13,441 nucleotides of DNA from Cardinium hertigii_C (GCF_050864855.1 NZ_JBOZWW010000006.1:1-13441), one strand, 5' to 3'; numbered from the stretch's first letter, positions 5,497 to 13,255 are shown. A program made the numbers and translations. The notes: generated from the sequence alone by a model not told the origin.

Positions 5497-8442
5497 ATGC
5501 TCAATATTAATATCGACTATATGGATGATGATATAAGAAGTATAGAATTATATAAAAATAATGTTTACAATATCATTCTTCCTACATTAATGAATCTAGA
5601 TGATTATATCACAAATAAGACAGGTCTTCTATCTGATTCATCACTTATTCCTAATCAAATACATAAATGGAAACTCAAAAGTATGGTAATTGACTTGCGT
5701 CATATAATAAAAAAGATAGCTCGTGATTTTTCTTTAGAAGAAGATTTAATCTATTATGTAGATCAGTTAGAGAACTCTATTGATAGTATAATGAAGTTAT
5801 ATGATCTTATAGACCATTATTCTGAAAACGAGATGTTGGTAAATATTATTTCAAAAATGCATTATGGTAGTGTCGATATAAAAGATCCAAAATTAAATAG
5901 TGATATTAATGATTTAAAAATTATATTTCAATCTAATATTGTATTAGCGAAATATAAAAGTGCTCTAAATGGATATTTACAGCTTACGTTTCCATTCGCA
6001 GATCTATTGCCAGTATTAATTAATGAAAGAGGTCGTAAGAATAATGAATCATATGTTAATGCAACATATGATATTGATTATATCAATCTAAATAATAGTC
6101 TTACTAATACCATTTCTATTGTCACTGATAAAATACAATTTTGGAGTTCAGAAACTCGTTCATATGAACATACGATTAATGATAATATGGATGAATATAT
6201 ACACACTACATCATTTAGTAGTAAAAGTAACCATGCACCTCCATTCTATAGATGGCCCCATCCTGAAAATAAAGATATGGTACTAAAAATATTATCAGGC
6301 GAAAAAGTTACCATGATAGCGGATATAAAAAAAGGTATTTCGACAAACGCAGTTAAATTTAACCAAGCAAGAATTTATTTTAAAGCAGTAAATACTTCTA
6401 TACAAAGTTCATTAGATGAATCGTTAAAGTATTGTAAAGTAGGGATGACCCATCCAGGTATTTCCTATATTAGATGTGATAATAGATTATATACAATCAT
6501 ACATAACCCTATAAAGCTTATATCTGGTTTATTTCCTAGTCAAGATGGTTTACGTTATATGAACAAAGTATCTGAGAAACTTAAAAATCATAATCCTATG
6601 ATTAGTCCATATACTGAATGGCAGAATGTAAGTATTGGTGATAATTATAATCAATGCAATTATACACTATTAGATAAATATAAATATGAAGCAATTAATA
6701 TTGAATTAGAAGGACATGGTTCAGATGTGAGATCGAACTTACCAGATATATGTAATGATAATTTAGATAAATATTTTTCATTGTATGAAATAGTACCTGA
6801 TGATGAATATTATAGATCAGAAACAGAAGCAACACCTTATAGAGGACCTAGAAGTATAGATGACTACAACTTAGAAAATGATCAGGCAACACAACCTGTT
6901 ACCAATAGCGCCAATAGTAATATGTATAGTTCACCTATAAACTATATTGCTAATATATTCCGTACTAGTTTTAGTGCATTCCAATTTACAAACCCGATAG
7001 GAAAAATCACAGACTGGTTTAGTAAGGATACCAATAATATTAATCAAGAAGAACTAAGTCTATCAGATAATCATAGAAGTACATATAGAGCAAGTATAAC
7101 TACAGAATCTCTACATGAATCATTCAGATCAGCCTCAGATAAAAACCAATATAATGATTCATATACGAATATAAATAGTATAGAAAAGAATTATTTATCA
7201 TTAATAGATAATCAGAATGTATTAAAAAATATACCGTCACTAGATATAAACGATTTTAGCTCTAACCCTACTGAAAAGATGATACCTCCTGCACCTGATA
7301 CTGACTATCATATACCAAGATCAGGTACCAATACTAATCCTTATTTAAATAATACAGGATCACAACATAGTTATGAAATTCCTAAGGATGACTACGCGTA
7401 TTCATCTCAACGATCTAGTAGTGAAAGTCAAAATATAAATTGTATACCCTACGTTTGGGATGCTACCAATCAAGAATATAGTACAGATGGTATGACTTGT
7501 ACATCCCCTAATGTTAAAGCTGAAGTTTTTAGTAATATTCATCAAAGATCTAATTGTATACAACCTAAAAGTTATTCTATAGGAGGTGATAATTATAGTT
7601 CCAAAAATTGTCATCGTCTAAATTATAATGGCCGCCCAGCTATGTATTGTGAAGGAGATCATACGAATACAGTTATACCGGTAGATAATATACCTCCTAC
7701 TCATATGTTAGAAACTATAAATTCTAACTTAATGTTAATTCAGGCCCTTCGTATTGATAAATTAGTAGTATTACTATGCAAATCAGCAACTAATCCTATA
7801 AAATCAGGAGCGTTAATATGGAAAAAAGTAACTAATTTTAAGAGGTTATTCAGTTCAGAGTCTTCTGATAAAAAGGTGGAAGTAGAAATTACTACTGATC
7901 AGAAAAATGAATGGAAAGATAGTATTAAAAAAATAACAGAATTAATAAATAATCTAGAAACTTTGTATAATAAATTAATTCCAGAAAAATCAGGATTTAA
8001 AAAAGAAGAAATTAAAATCATTGAGAATAGTATCAAACATGCCAAATTAGATTTGGAAGAGTTTAGAGAAATATTAAAATCAAGTCAAAAATATATTAAT
8101 GAAAATGGAGGATTTGAAATCGTTAATGAAAGAATTGATTCTCTACCAAAAGATCTAGAAGAAAATATTTATAATATTAATTGTAAACAAAAAGAATTTC
8201 AACAAGAAAATTCTAAGCAAGCTAATAATGAGCAACAAGAAACTTCTCATAAAACTGATAATCAACAACCTAATGAAAAAGGTGTAGCTAATAGACATCT
8301 ATCTTATTCCATGTCATCCTCAGATATAGGTAATAACGTACAATTTTGTAGTAACAACAATACAAACGATAATTTTACTCCAAGTAGAGAACCTATATCG
8401 ATCAATCCTAATTCGACATCAAATTTGCAGAATTGTGGTTAA
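5497..8442 (+). CDS. C-terminal half of the giant protein
   Basis: This is a 981-aa product if translation restarts at ATG 5497; the coding frame extends back without a start codon to 5128. The upstream stretch is Lys/Asn-rich and looks helical. A compact-looking region at about 6170-6740 contains FYRWPHPENKDMVLKILSGE, KVTMIADIKKG, VGMTHPGISYIRCDNRLYTI and MISPYTEWQNV, ending near ELEGHGSDV. After it come about 230 low-complexity residues, then a stretch with five cysteines (codons at 7441, 7498, 7555, 7609 and 7648) spaced about 12-18 residues apart. A hydrophobic helix follows (LMLIQALRIDKLVVLLC, 7729-7779), then a probable coiled coil (about 7890-8200) and a Gln/Asn/Ser-rich tail. I cannot name a function. 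I have an unverified impression that the WPHPENK...SPYTEW region resembles a domain of large uncharacterised arthropod proteins. Confidence 0.7.
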   Translation: MLNINIDYMDDDIRSIELYKNNVYNIILPTLMNLDDYITNKTGLLSDSSLIPNQIHKWKLKSMVIDLRHIIKKIARDFSLEEDLIYYVDQLENSIDSIMKLYDLIDHYSENEMLVNIISKMHYGSVDIKDPKLNSDINDLKIIFQSNIVLAKYKSALNGYLQLTFPFADLLPVLINERGRKNNESYVNATYDIDYINLNNSLTNTISIVTDKIQFWSSETRSYEHTINDNMDEYIHTTSFSSKSNHAPPFYRWPHPENKDMVLKILSGEKVTMIADIKKGISTNAVKFNQARIYFKAVNTSIQSSLDESLKYCKVGMTHPGISYIRCDNRLYTIIHNPIKLISGLFPSQDGLRYMNKVSEKLKNHNPMISPYTEWQNVSIGDNYNQCNYTLLDKYKYEAINIELEGHGSDVRSNLPDICNDNLDKYFSLYEIVPDDEYYRSETEATPYRGPRSIDDYNLENDQATQPVTNSANSNMYSSPINYIANIFRTSFSAFQFTNPIGKITDWFSKDTNNINQEELSLSDNHRSTYRASITTESLHESFRSASDKNQYNDSYTNINSIEKNYLSLIDNQNVLKNIPSLDINDFSSNPTEKMIPPAPDTDYHIPRSGTNTNPYLNNTGSQHSYEIPKDDYAYSSQRSSSESQNINCIPYVWDATNQEYSTDGMTCTSPNVKAEVFSNIHQRSNCIQPKSYSIGGDNYSSKNCHRLNYNGRPAMYCEGDHTNTVIPVDNIPPTHMLETINSNLMLIQALRIDKLVVLLCKSATNPIKSGALIWKKVTNFKRLFSSESSDKKVEVEITTDQKNEWKDSIKKITELINNLETLYNKLIPEKSGFKKEEIKIIENSIKHAKLDLEEFREILKSSQKYINENGGFEIVNERIDSLPKDLEENIYNINCKQKEFQQENSKQANNEQQETSHKTDNQQPNEKGVANRHLSYSMSSSDIGNNVQFCSNNNTNDNFTPSREPISINPNSTSNLQNCG

Positions 8443-8452
8443 AACCGATTGA

Positions 8453-8469
8453 ATTAGATTAAATCTAAT
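8453..8469 (+). terminator. Possible weak terminator hairpin after the giant gene
   Basis: ATTAGAT-TAA-ATCTAAT forms a perfect 7-bp stem starting 10 bases after the stop codon. It is AT-only apart from one pair and has no U-run behind it, so an intrinsic terminator is possible but poorly supported. Confidence 0.3.
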
Positions 8470-8600
8470 CTTACTGTTATTGAATTTGTATATCTTATAA
8501 CGATCGTTTTCAATTATACAAAGTATGGCACGGCTCTCTATATTATCTAATGATGAAATAAATATATTATATACCCTATCCTGGTAACATAAGAAAACAT

Positions 8601-8641
8601 AGGTGTAGAATAATTTTAGATATCTAAAGAGATCTACACTT
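8601..8641. repeat. Nested inverted repeat / hairpin
   Basis: Outer arms AGGTGTAGA (8601-8609) and TCTACACTT (8633-8641) pair with one G-T wobble. They enclose a perfect 14-bp palindrome TTTAGATATCTAAA (8615-8628). It could be an RNA hairpin, a protein-binding palindrome or an old element end. Confidence 0.5.
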
Positions 8642-8751
8642 GAAATATATCAGATAAAATAAGCATACTAAATAGTATAAAAAGTATGTATATTGTAGCG
8701 TCTGATTATATTATATAAGTTTGATTAGAAAGAAGTAGATAGAAATTGTTT

Positions 8752-8787
8752 ATGGATAAAATTACGCCGAAAGTAGATTTAGCCTTC
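8752..8787 (+). CDS. rpn: rpn exon 1 (12 codons)
   Basis: ATG at 8752 starts MDKITPKVDLAF, a typical Rpn N-terminus. The last codon TTC ends at 8787 and the intron begins with GTGTGAC at 8788, so the insertion is between codons (phase 0). No clear Shine-Dalgarno is seen. Confidence 0.85.
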
Positions 8788-9375
8788 GTGTGACATGAGG
8801 TCATCAATTGAATTGTTTAGCGGATTTAACTCTGACTGAACCAAGTGTTTTGCCACTTGTACCCTACTAAACTACGTACCAGCAGTAATGCTTTACGTAA
8901 AGCGTTTAGGACAATGAATCCCACCCATTAGGGAGAAAGAAGAATCCGTGAGGAAGACAAGATACTGGTAGTGTCAATCGGTATGGGAGCTAGGGTGTGC
9001 GGTATGGATAGCAGACGCGAATGATTGTAAACATCGTAAGGTCGTAGCAAGCCAAAGACACTGATAGGCTTGAACCAAAAGGTGTATGACTAGGTTATCA
9101 GATTGAATGCTTCTGATACGCAAACGAAACAGTCATCGGTGTATAGATCAATCCTAACCCGCATTATTGTTTAATTGGTGGAACATGGAAAACCCGTATA
9201 TCGTCTTTCAAGCAATGTTTTTCGGTGTGCGGGCATGGGATAGTGGAAAAAGCGAATGCTTGTTTGTAATGAATAAGATACAAGTTTAAACGTTACTTGG
9301 TTTGAAAAAGAGCCCACTTCCACTTGGTCATCTTGGATGAGAGCGTTTATAGAACCTTTGAAGAAAGGAAAGCAA

Positions 9376-10833
9376 ATGATTACAAATAAAATTGTAAGTG
9401 CATCTTTCAATGAAATAACCAGTTGGCGTCAAATTAATTGGCAACAATGTGCTAAAAACATTAGAAGGCTACAAACTCGTATTGTTCAGGCAACACAATC
9501 GAAAAGATGGAATAAAGTAAAAGCTCTACAACACATCTTAACTCGTAGCTTTAGTGGTAAAGCTTTAGCAGTACAACGCGTTACAACCAACAGAGGGAAA
9601 TGTACAGCTGGAGTAGATGGTCAGCTGTGGCAATCCTTAAGTTCAAAATGTGAAGCTATTACTGAATTAAAGCATATAGGTTATAGGCCTAAACCATTAA
9701 GGCGCATATATATTCCTAAATCAGATGGGAGTAGCAGGCCACTTGGCATACCAACCATGAAAGACAGAGCGATGCAAGCGTTACATCTCATGGGACTAGC
9801 ACCAGTAGCAGAAACTACAGGTGATAACCACTCATATGGATTTAGAGTTGGTCGCTCTACGGCTGATGCTATGAGCCAAATATTTAAAACTTTGGCTGGA
9901 AAGAATCGTGCAGAATGGATTTTAGAAGTGGATGTCAGGAAGTGTTTTGATGAAATTGACCACAACTGGCTACTAAATAATATTCCTATGGAAACAAGGA
10001 TATTAGAAAAGTGGTTAAAATCTGGTTATATTGAAAAACAAATGTTTTGCTCTACGAAATGGGGTACTCCACAAGGTGGTATCATATCCCCTACACTTGC
10101 TAATATGACGCTTGATGGAATAGAAGCTATTATATCGAAGCAATTTGGTAAGAAAGGAGACAAACCACGCAAGAAAAGTGGAGTCTACTTGATACGTTAT
10201 GCAGATGACCTTGTAATCACAGGAAAATCTAAAGAAATATTAGAAATTCAAGTCTTACCGTTATTGAAGGAATTTTTAGAAACAAGAGGGTTAAATCTCG
10301 CATCTAAGAAAACAAAAATAACGCATGTAAGGTCTGGCTTTGATTTTCTCAGCCAAAATGTGCGTAAATATGGTGCAAGTATAATCATTAAACCATCTAA
10401 AGATGGTATTAAGAGGCTGCTGGATAGAGTGCGTCAGACAATCAAGAAAAACCAAGCGCAAACCCAAGGTTATCTGATAGATCTACTCAATCCCCTAATT
10501 AGAGGATGGGCATATTATCACCATAAAGTATGTGCAAGGAAAGTCTTTGAGAAGGTAGACCACGAAATTTTTAAAATGCTATGGAGATGGTCGAAAAGGA
10601 GGCATCCTAACAAAGGGCTTTATTGGATTAAAGAGAAATACTTTAAGACAAAAGGCACACGCAGTTGGTGTTTCTTATCCAAGACTATAAAAGAAGGTAA
10701 ACTGGTAATTAAAGAATTATTTAATGCAACCAGCCTTCCGATTCGTAGACAGATAAAAATAAGAGCAGCAGCTAATCCATTTTGTAGGGAGTGGTTCGCT
10801 TACTTTAAAGAGCGTTATCCTAACGCTGAATAG
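9376..10833 (+). CDS. ltrA: Group II intron reverse transcriptase/maturase (LtrA-like)
   Basis: This 485-aa protein lies in intron domain IV. It binds the intron RNA, helps it splice and reverse-transcribes it at new sites. Visible motifs are the N-terminal RT-0 region with TAGVDG, RPLGIP, the first catalytic Asp in LEVDVRKCFDEIDH (Asp186), GTPQGGIISP (230-239) and YADD (275-278). The maturase (X) domain follows, with LIRGWAYYHH and WRWSKRRHPNKG. The C-terminus stops after RIKIRAAANPFCREWFAYFKER, just where HNH endonuclease domains of related proteins begin, so the En domain is absent. ATG 9376 is preferred because AAAGGAA (9364-9370) sits 6 nt upstream; an in-frame ATG at 9337 would add 13 residues. 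All RT catalytic residues are intact. Codon composition is less AT-biased than in the giant gene, consistent with acquisition. Confidence 0.93.
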   Translation: MITNKIVSASFNEITSWRQINWQQCAKNIRRLQTRIVQATQSKRWNKVKALQHILTRSFSGKALAVQRVTTNRGKCTAGVDGQLWQSLSSKCEAITELKHIGYRPKPLRRIYIPKSDGSSRPLGIPTMKDRAMQALHLMGLAPVAETTGDNHSYGFRVGRSTADAMSQIFKTLAGKNRAEWILEVDVRKCFDEIDHNWLLNNIPMETRILEKWLKSGYIEKQMFCSTKWGTPQGGIISPTLANMTLDGIEAIISKQFGKKGDKPRKKSGVYLIRYADDLVITGKSKEILEIQVLPLLKEFLETRGLNLASKKTKITHVRSGFDFLSQNVRKYGASIIIKPSKDGIKRLLDRVRQTIKKNQAQTQGYLIDLLNPLIRGWAYYHHKVCARKVFEKVDHEIFKMLWRWSKRRHPNKGLYWIKEKYFKTKGTRSWCFLSKTIKEGKLVIKELFNATSLPIRRQIKIRAAANPFCREWFAYFKERYPNAE

Positions 10834-10920
10834 TATATAGAGTTAATGATGGTAGATGAAACTAAAAATATTATATCAGAGCTAGTTGCCGGTGCTTATA
10901 GGAAGTACTTTAGATGGCTC

Positions 10921-10954
10921 GAGCTGAATGAACCGAAAGGTTCACGTTCAGTTC
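10921..10954 (+). ncRNA. Group II intron domain V
   Basis: This 34-nt hairpin has a lower stem GAGCTGAA/TTCAGTTC, a 2-nt bulge CG (10945-10946), an upper stem TGAACC/GGTTCA and a GAAA tetraloop (10935-10938). The catalytic triad AGC is at 10922-10924. All the parts needed for catalysis are present. Confidence 0.92.
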
Positions 10955-11036
10955 CACGAGGAGGGGTTTAGAATGTTATCAATCTTAATGTCATAATGTT
11001 ATGTTAATTATACCATTCCGTAGCCCCTTACTCTAC
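10955..11036 (+). ncRNA. Group II intron domain VI with bulged branch-point A
   Basis: GAG-G-A-GGGG (10958-10966) pairs with CCCC-T-T-[A]-CTC (11024-11033). This leaves A11030 bulged, 7 nt from the intron's last base, where the branch-point adenosine is expected. GAATG (10971-10975) and CATTC (11014-11018) extend the stem. Confidence 0.8.
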
Positions 11037-11432
11037 AAAAAAATATTTGGGGTAGAGGAAAATAAAGATCTATTGATTGCTCTAATCAATGCCACAGTTT
11101 CAAAAGAAGATCAAGTAGTAGATGTTACGCTATTAAATCCTTATAACCCCAAAAATTTTAGGAGCGATAAACTGTCTATACTAGATATTAAAGCCTTAAG
11201 TGAAACAGGAAAAAGGTTTAATATAGAAATACAAATTACTGATGAATCAGACTATGATAAACATGCCTTATACTACTGGGCCAAGTTGTATACAGATCAA
11301 TTAAAGGGTTCTCAGGACTATGCTACTTTAAATAAAGCACTAGGTATCCATATTCTTAATTTTGTATCTATAACAGATAATCCTAATTATCATAATGAGA
11401 CCGTTGTTATAGATAGTTATTATAATTTTTGA
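11037..11432 (+). pseudogene. rpn: rpn exon 2, first part
   Basis: From 11037 the frame reads KKIFGVEENKDLLIALINAT and continues through the nuclease core (SILDIKALSETGKRFNIEIQ) to PNYHN at 11396. The remaining 12 codons to the TGA at 11430-11432 are inside the IS end and not rpn. An ATG at 11001 lies within intron domain VI, so a start there is an artefact of the insertion. Confidence 0.88.
11392..11396 (+). repeat. Target-site duplication of the IS, left copy
   Basis: ATAAT directly precedes the IS end GAGACC and is repeated at 12682-12686. Removing one copy plus the IS restores the rpn frame. Confidence 0.75.
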
Positions 11433-12681
11433 TAAGGTTGTAGTTGTATTTTTTGTAGTTTTTATGGTTAAGGATGCATAAATTTCATTATTTATTGATT
11501 TTCAAGTTAATATTTGTATATTTTAGATATACCATCCCCCTAAAAACCCTTTAAAATGATATTTGGAGCTCTATATAAATTATAGGCTATAGATTCCATA
11601 ACATGTTGCGTATGGGTTTTATCAAGGCCTATATACCTAGCTCCTGAACTACGGAACCACCTCTTAATACTTCCAAATACTCTTTCTACTTTATAGCGCG
11701 TCTTAGATACCAATTTATTAAACCGTTTAGCAGCAGGTGATAAGGGATGATTTCTATTACCTTTCTTTTGAATAGCTGATTTTAATTTCTTGTTTTTTAG
11801 TAAAGTTTCGTTGGGCAAACCGCTATAGCCTTTATCTCCATAGAGCCTGCTTCCTGCTTTTAGAGATACTTTATCCAATAATATAGGTAAATGGGCACCA
11901 TCATGACTAGATGCTTTTGTAGTCGTGACTGCCAGAACTAAACCTTCTTTACTTTCTATAAGGACATGTCGTTTATACCCATAGTAAAGATTATGACCTT
12001 TTTTGGTCCAACTAGCTTCTGGATCTACCCCTTTTTGATAACTATGAGATACCGATATAGTACCATCCTCACGCAAATCATAGCTCTTTTTACCTTTGGG
12101 ACGTCTAGGAGTAGGGGTGATAGAGGCGTCAATAACTGCACCATGCTGAACCAGAACACCATGGTTAGATAGTTGATCATTTATGATTTTTAACAATCTA
12201 TCTAAAGCTTTCTTTTCTGTAAGAGCAGTCCTAAATCTGCTTAATACACTATGATCTGGTACGGAATTATCCATCGATATACCACAAAACCTGCTAAAAG
12301 TAATACGATCATTTACTTCCTCTTCGACTTGGTAATCGCTCAACCCATACCACTGCTCAAGCAATAGCATTTTAAACAAAAGAAGGGGACTATAAGCAGG
12401 CTTGCCTGATAAACGTAAACCTTTAGGATAATAAATACGCAGTTCTTTTTCTACTAATGACCAGTTAATCAGATTATTGATTTGATCAAAAAAGGTATGC
12501 TTGCATTTACGACGACTAGCTGATATATCTGATAAACTTAACTGACCGCTCACTTTGATTGACATAATAATATCATAAAATTTTTATTACAAAACCTAAA
12601 CAATAATTACAAGTTAAGCTTTTAATAAAATTAACAATTACTTTTTTATACTAAAATCTAAAAACCTATTGCAACGGTCTC
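11397..12681 (-). mobile_element. IS5-family insertion sequence, 1285 bp
   Basis: The ends are GAGACCGTTGTTATAG (11397-11412) and, reverse-complemented, GAGACCGTTGCAATAG (12666-12681): 14 of 16 match, with the first 10 perfect. Flanking ATAAT repeats (11392-11396, 12682-12686) mark the insertion. If the outer T/A is counted in the repeat, the duplication is TAA, which fits the TNA targets of some IS5 subgroups. One transposase gene fills it on the minus strand, with about 115 bp of AT-rich leader and 143 bp after its stop. It looks intact. Confidence 0.9.
11540..12565 (-). CDS. IS5-family DDE transposase
   Basis: This 341-aa protein cuts and joins the ends of the surrounding IS. The N-terminal region has the IS5-type signature (GKPAYSPLLLFKMLLLEQWY, FSRFCGISMDNSVPDHSVLS). 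The DDE catalytic triad is visible: Asp146 in GAVIDAS, Asp244 in YGDKGYSG and Glu294 in YKVERVFGSIKRWF. Length and motif spacing are normal and there is no frameshift, so it is probably functional. Transcription runs against the interrupted rpn gene. The ATG at 12563-12565 begins MSIKVSGQLSLSD; no Shine-Dalgarno is clear. Confidence 0.93.
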   Translation of the reverse strand: MSIKVSGQLSLSDISASRRKCKHTFFDQINNLINWSLVEKELRIYYPKGLRLSGKPAYSPLLLFKMLLLEQWYGLSDYQVEEEVNDRITFSRFCGISMDNSVPDHSVLSRFRTALTEKKALDRLLKIINDQLSNHGVLVQHGAVIDASITPTPRRPKGKKSYDLREDGTISVSHSYQKGVDPEASWTKKGHNLYYGYKRHVLIESKEGLVLAVTTTKASSHDGAHLPILLDKVSLKAGSRLYGDKGYSGLPNETLLKNKKLKSAIQKKGNRNHPLSPAAKRFNKLVSKTRYKVERVFGSIKRWFRSSGARYIGLDKTHTQHVMESIAYNLYRAPNIILKGF

Positions 12682-12686
12682 ATAAT
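12682..12686 (+). repeat. Target-site duplication of the IS, right copy
   Basis: ATAAT directly follows the IS end GGTCTC and matches 11392-11396. Confidence 0.75.
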
Positions 12687-13178
12687 GTATTTCGTATCAC
12701 AGAAAAAGAGACTGGATTACCCTACTTTAGGGATCTAGAATTACACACTGTAGAGCTGACTAAGTTCAGTAAAGATCCAGATGAAGATCTAAATAGTTTA
12801 TTAAAGAAGATCAAAACCTCTTTAGACATTTGGACGGCCTTTCTTACCCGTAATGATTTACTCAATAAAGATAACTTACCAGAACCATTAGCCATCCACA
12901 CCCTGAAAAAGGCGTTGCATGTTTTAGATACCCTAAACTTCACCGATGAAGAGAGAATGGCTTATGAAGATCACTTAAAATGGTTAAGAATAGAAGCCAA
13001 TACAATAGAAAAATATAGAAAAGAAGCAGAACATAAAGGGAGAAAAGAGGGTAGACAAGAGGGAGGAAAAGAGAAAGCTCTTTCTATAGCTAAGGCTATG
13101 CTTCTAAAAGGTTACTCTACGGAAGAGATTACTATTCTTACTGGTTTATCTATTACTGATATTCAGTCTATTGTATAG
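12687..13178 (+). pseudogene. rpn: rpn exon 2, last part
   Basis: The frame reads VFRITEKETGLPYFRDLELH ... KDPDEDLNSLLKKI ... EERMAYEDHLKWLR and ends with the Lys/Gly/Glu-rich linker and LLKGYSTEEITILTGLSITD. This is the C-terminal part of the Rpn protein, 163 residues. An in-frame TTG at 12669 inside the IS end could start a shorter peptide, but it would lack the nuclease core. Confidence 0.88.
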
Positions 13179-13217
13179 ATTATATAGAAATAAATGATCG
13201 GATCTAAAAAACAGGTA

Positions 13218-13245
13218 GGCTCTGTCCAATTAAGTGTGTAAAATA
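13218..13245 (+). repeat. Outer terminal repeat of the IS256-family element
   Basis: GGCTCTGTCCAATTAAGTGT followed by GTAAAAT sits 11 bp beyond the transposase stop, where the terminal repeat of this IS family is expected. The partner end is not in the window. Confidence 0.6.
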
Positions 13246-13255
13246 TTTTTATGTT

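Larger units (their letters stand above)
1582..8442 (+). pseudogene. Giant uncharacterised protein gene (2287 codons) with one internal stop
   Basis: A single reading frame runs from 1582 to the TAA at 8440-8442. The only break is TAA at 5125-5127; the next 122 codons up to the ATG at 5497 are stop-free, in the same frame and with the same AT-rich codon style. It therefore looks like one ~2285-aa protein split by a nonsense change, not two genes. No frameshift is needed to join the halves. Alternatives are a base-calling error, tolerated read-through, or a genuine split into two polypeptides. The product would be long and poorly conserved: Gly-rich collagen-like blocks mid-way in the N-terminal half, Lys/Asn-rich helical stretches around the junction, and a soluble domain plus a low-complexity tail in the C-terminal half. 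No catalytic motif is recognised. It has no operon partners; both sides are mobile elements. A host-directed surface or secreted role is only a guess. Confidence 0.7.
8443..8751. other. Non-coding spacer with inverted repeats between the giant gene and rpn
   Basis: No supported gene is present. It holds a hairpin just after the stop codon (8453-8469), a palindrome AACGATCGTT (8499-8508) and a nested hairpin (8601-8641). No clear promoter for rpn was identified. Confidence 0.6.
8788..11036 (+). mobile_element. Group II intron, full length, inserted in rpn
   Basis: The 5' end GTGTGAC fits the GUGYG consensus and the 3' end ...CTCTAC fits the AY consensus. About 590 nt of structured leader (domains I-III and the start of IV) precede the maturase gene in domain IV, and domains V and VI follow it. 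Both boundaries are fixed by the rpn reading frame: TTC|GTGTG and CTCTAC|AAAAAA rejoin as ...LAF-KKIF.... AAGGT (9038-9042) in domain I could pair with the exon end GCCTTC (IBS1) and is a weak EBS1 candidate. The ribozyme appears complete, so self-splicing and retrohoming are plausible. Domain V and the maturase suggest a IIB-like/chloroplast-like bacterial class. Confidence 0.9.
8752..13178 (+). pseudogene. rpn: Rpn-family PD-(D/E)XK nuclease/transposase gene, split by a group II intron and an IS
   Basis: Three pieces join in frame: 8752-8787 (MDKITPKVDLAF), 11037-11396 (KKIFGVEENK ... NPNYHN) and 12687-13178 (VFRITEKETG ... ITDIQSIV). The reconstructed protein is 295 aa, a normal length for this family. 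Rpn proteins are DNA endonucleases that promote recombination and are annotated as putative transposases. The PD-(D/E)XK core is visible as ILDIKA ... FNIEIQI, with the family's E-x-Q in place of E-x-K. The C-terminus has the typical Lys/Glu/Gly-rich linker (EHKGRKEGRQEGGKEK) and a small helical domain. The first gap is a group II intron that could be removed by splicing; the second is an IS5-family element flanked by a direct repeat. The IS breaks the protein after residue 132 and adds an early stop, so the gene is inactive now. Confidence 0.9.

Noticed and set aside
7402..7614. Minus-strand frame opposite the giant gene
   Set aside because: It is a composition shadow of the plus-strand coding frame with no recognisable motif.
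8499..8508. Palindrome AACGATCGTT
   Set aside because: It is a single 10-bp palindrome without a second copy or U-run; no function is supported.
9459..9470. GAAGGCT as an exact match to the intron exon-binding site
   Set aside because: It lies inside the maturase gene in domain IV, whereas EBS1 is in domain I; coincidental.
9171..9965. Minus-strand frames (9171-9410, 9681-9965) in the intron
   Set aside because: One overlaps the structured intron leader and the other the reverse-transcriptase gene; neither shows family features.
11001..11036. ATG at 11001 as the start of a separate gene
   Set aside because: These 12 codons are intron domain VI; family similarity begins exactly at 11037.
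11966..12943. Frames at 11966-12172 (+) and 12722-12943 (-)
   Set aside because: They lie antisense to the IS5 transposase and the rpn 3' part, both certain genes.
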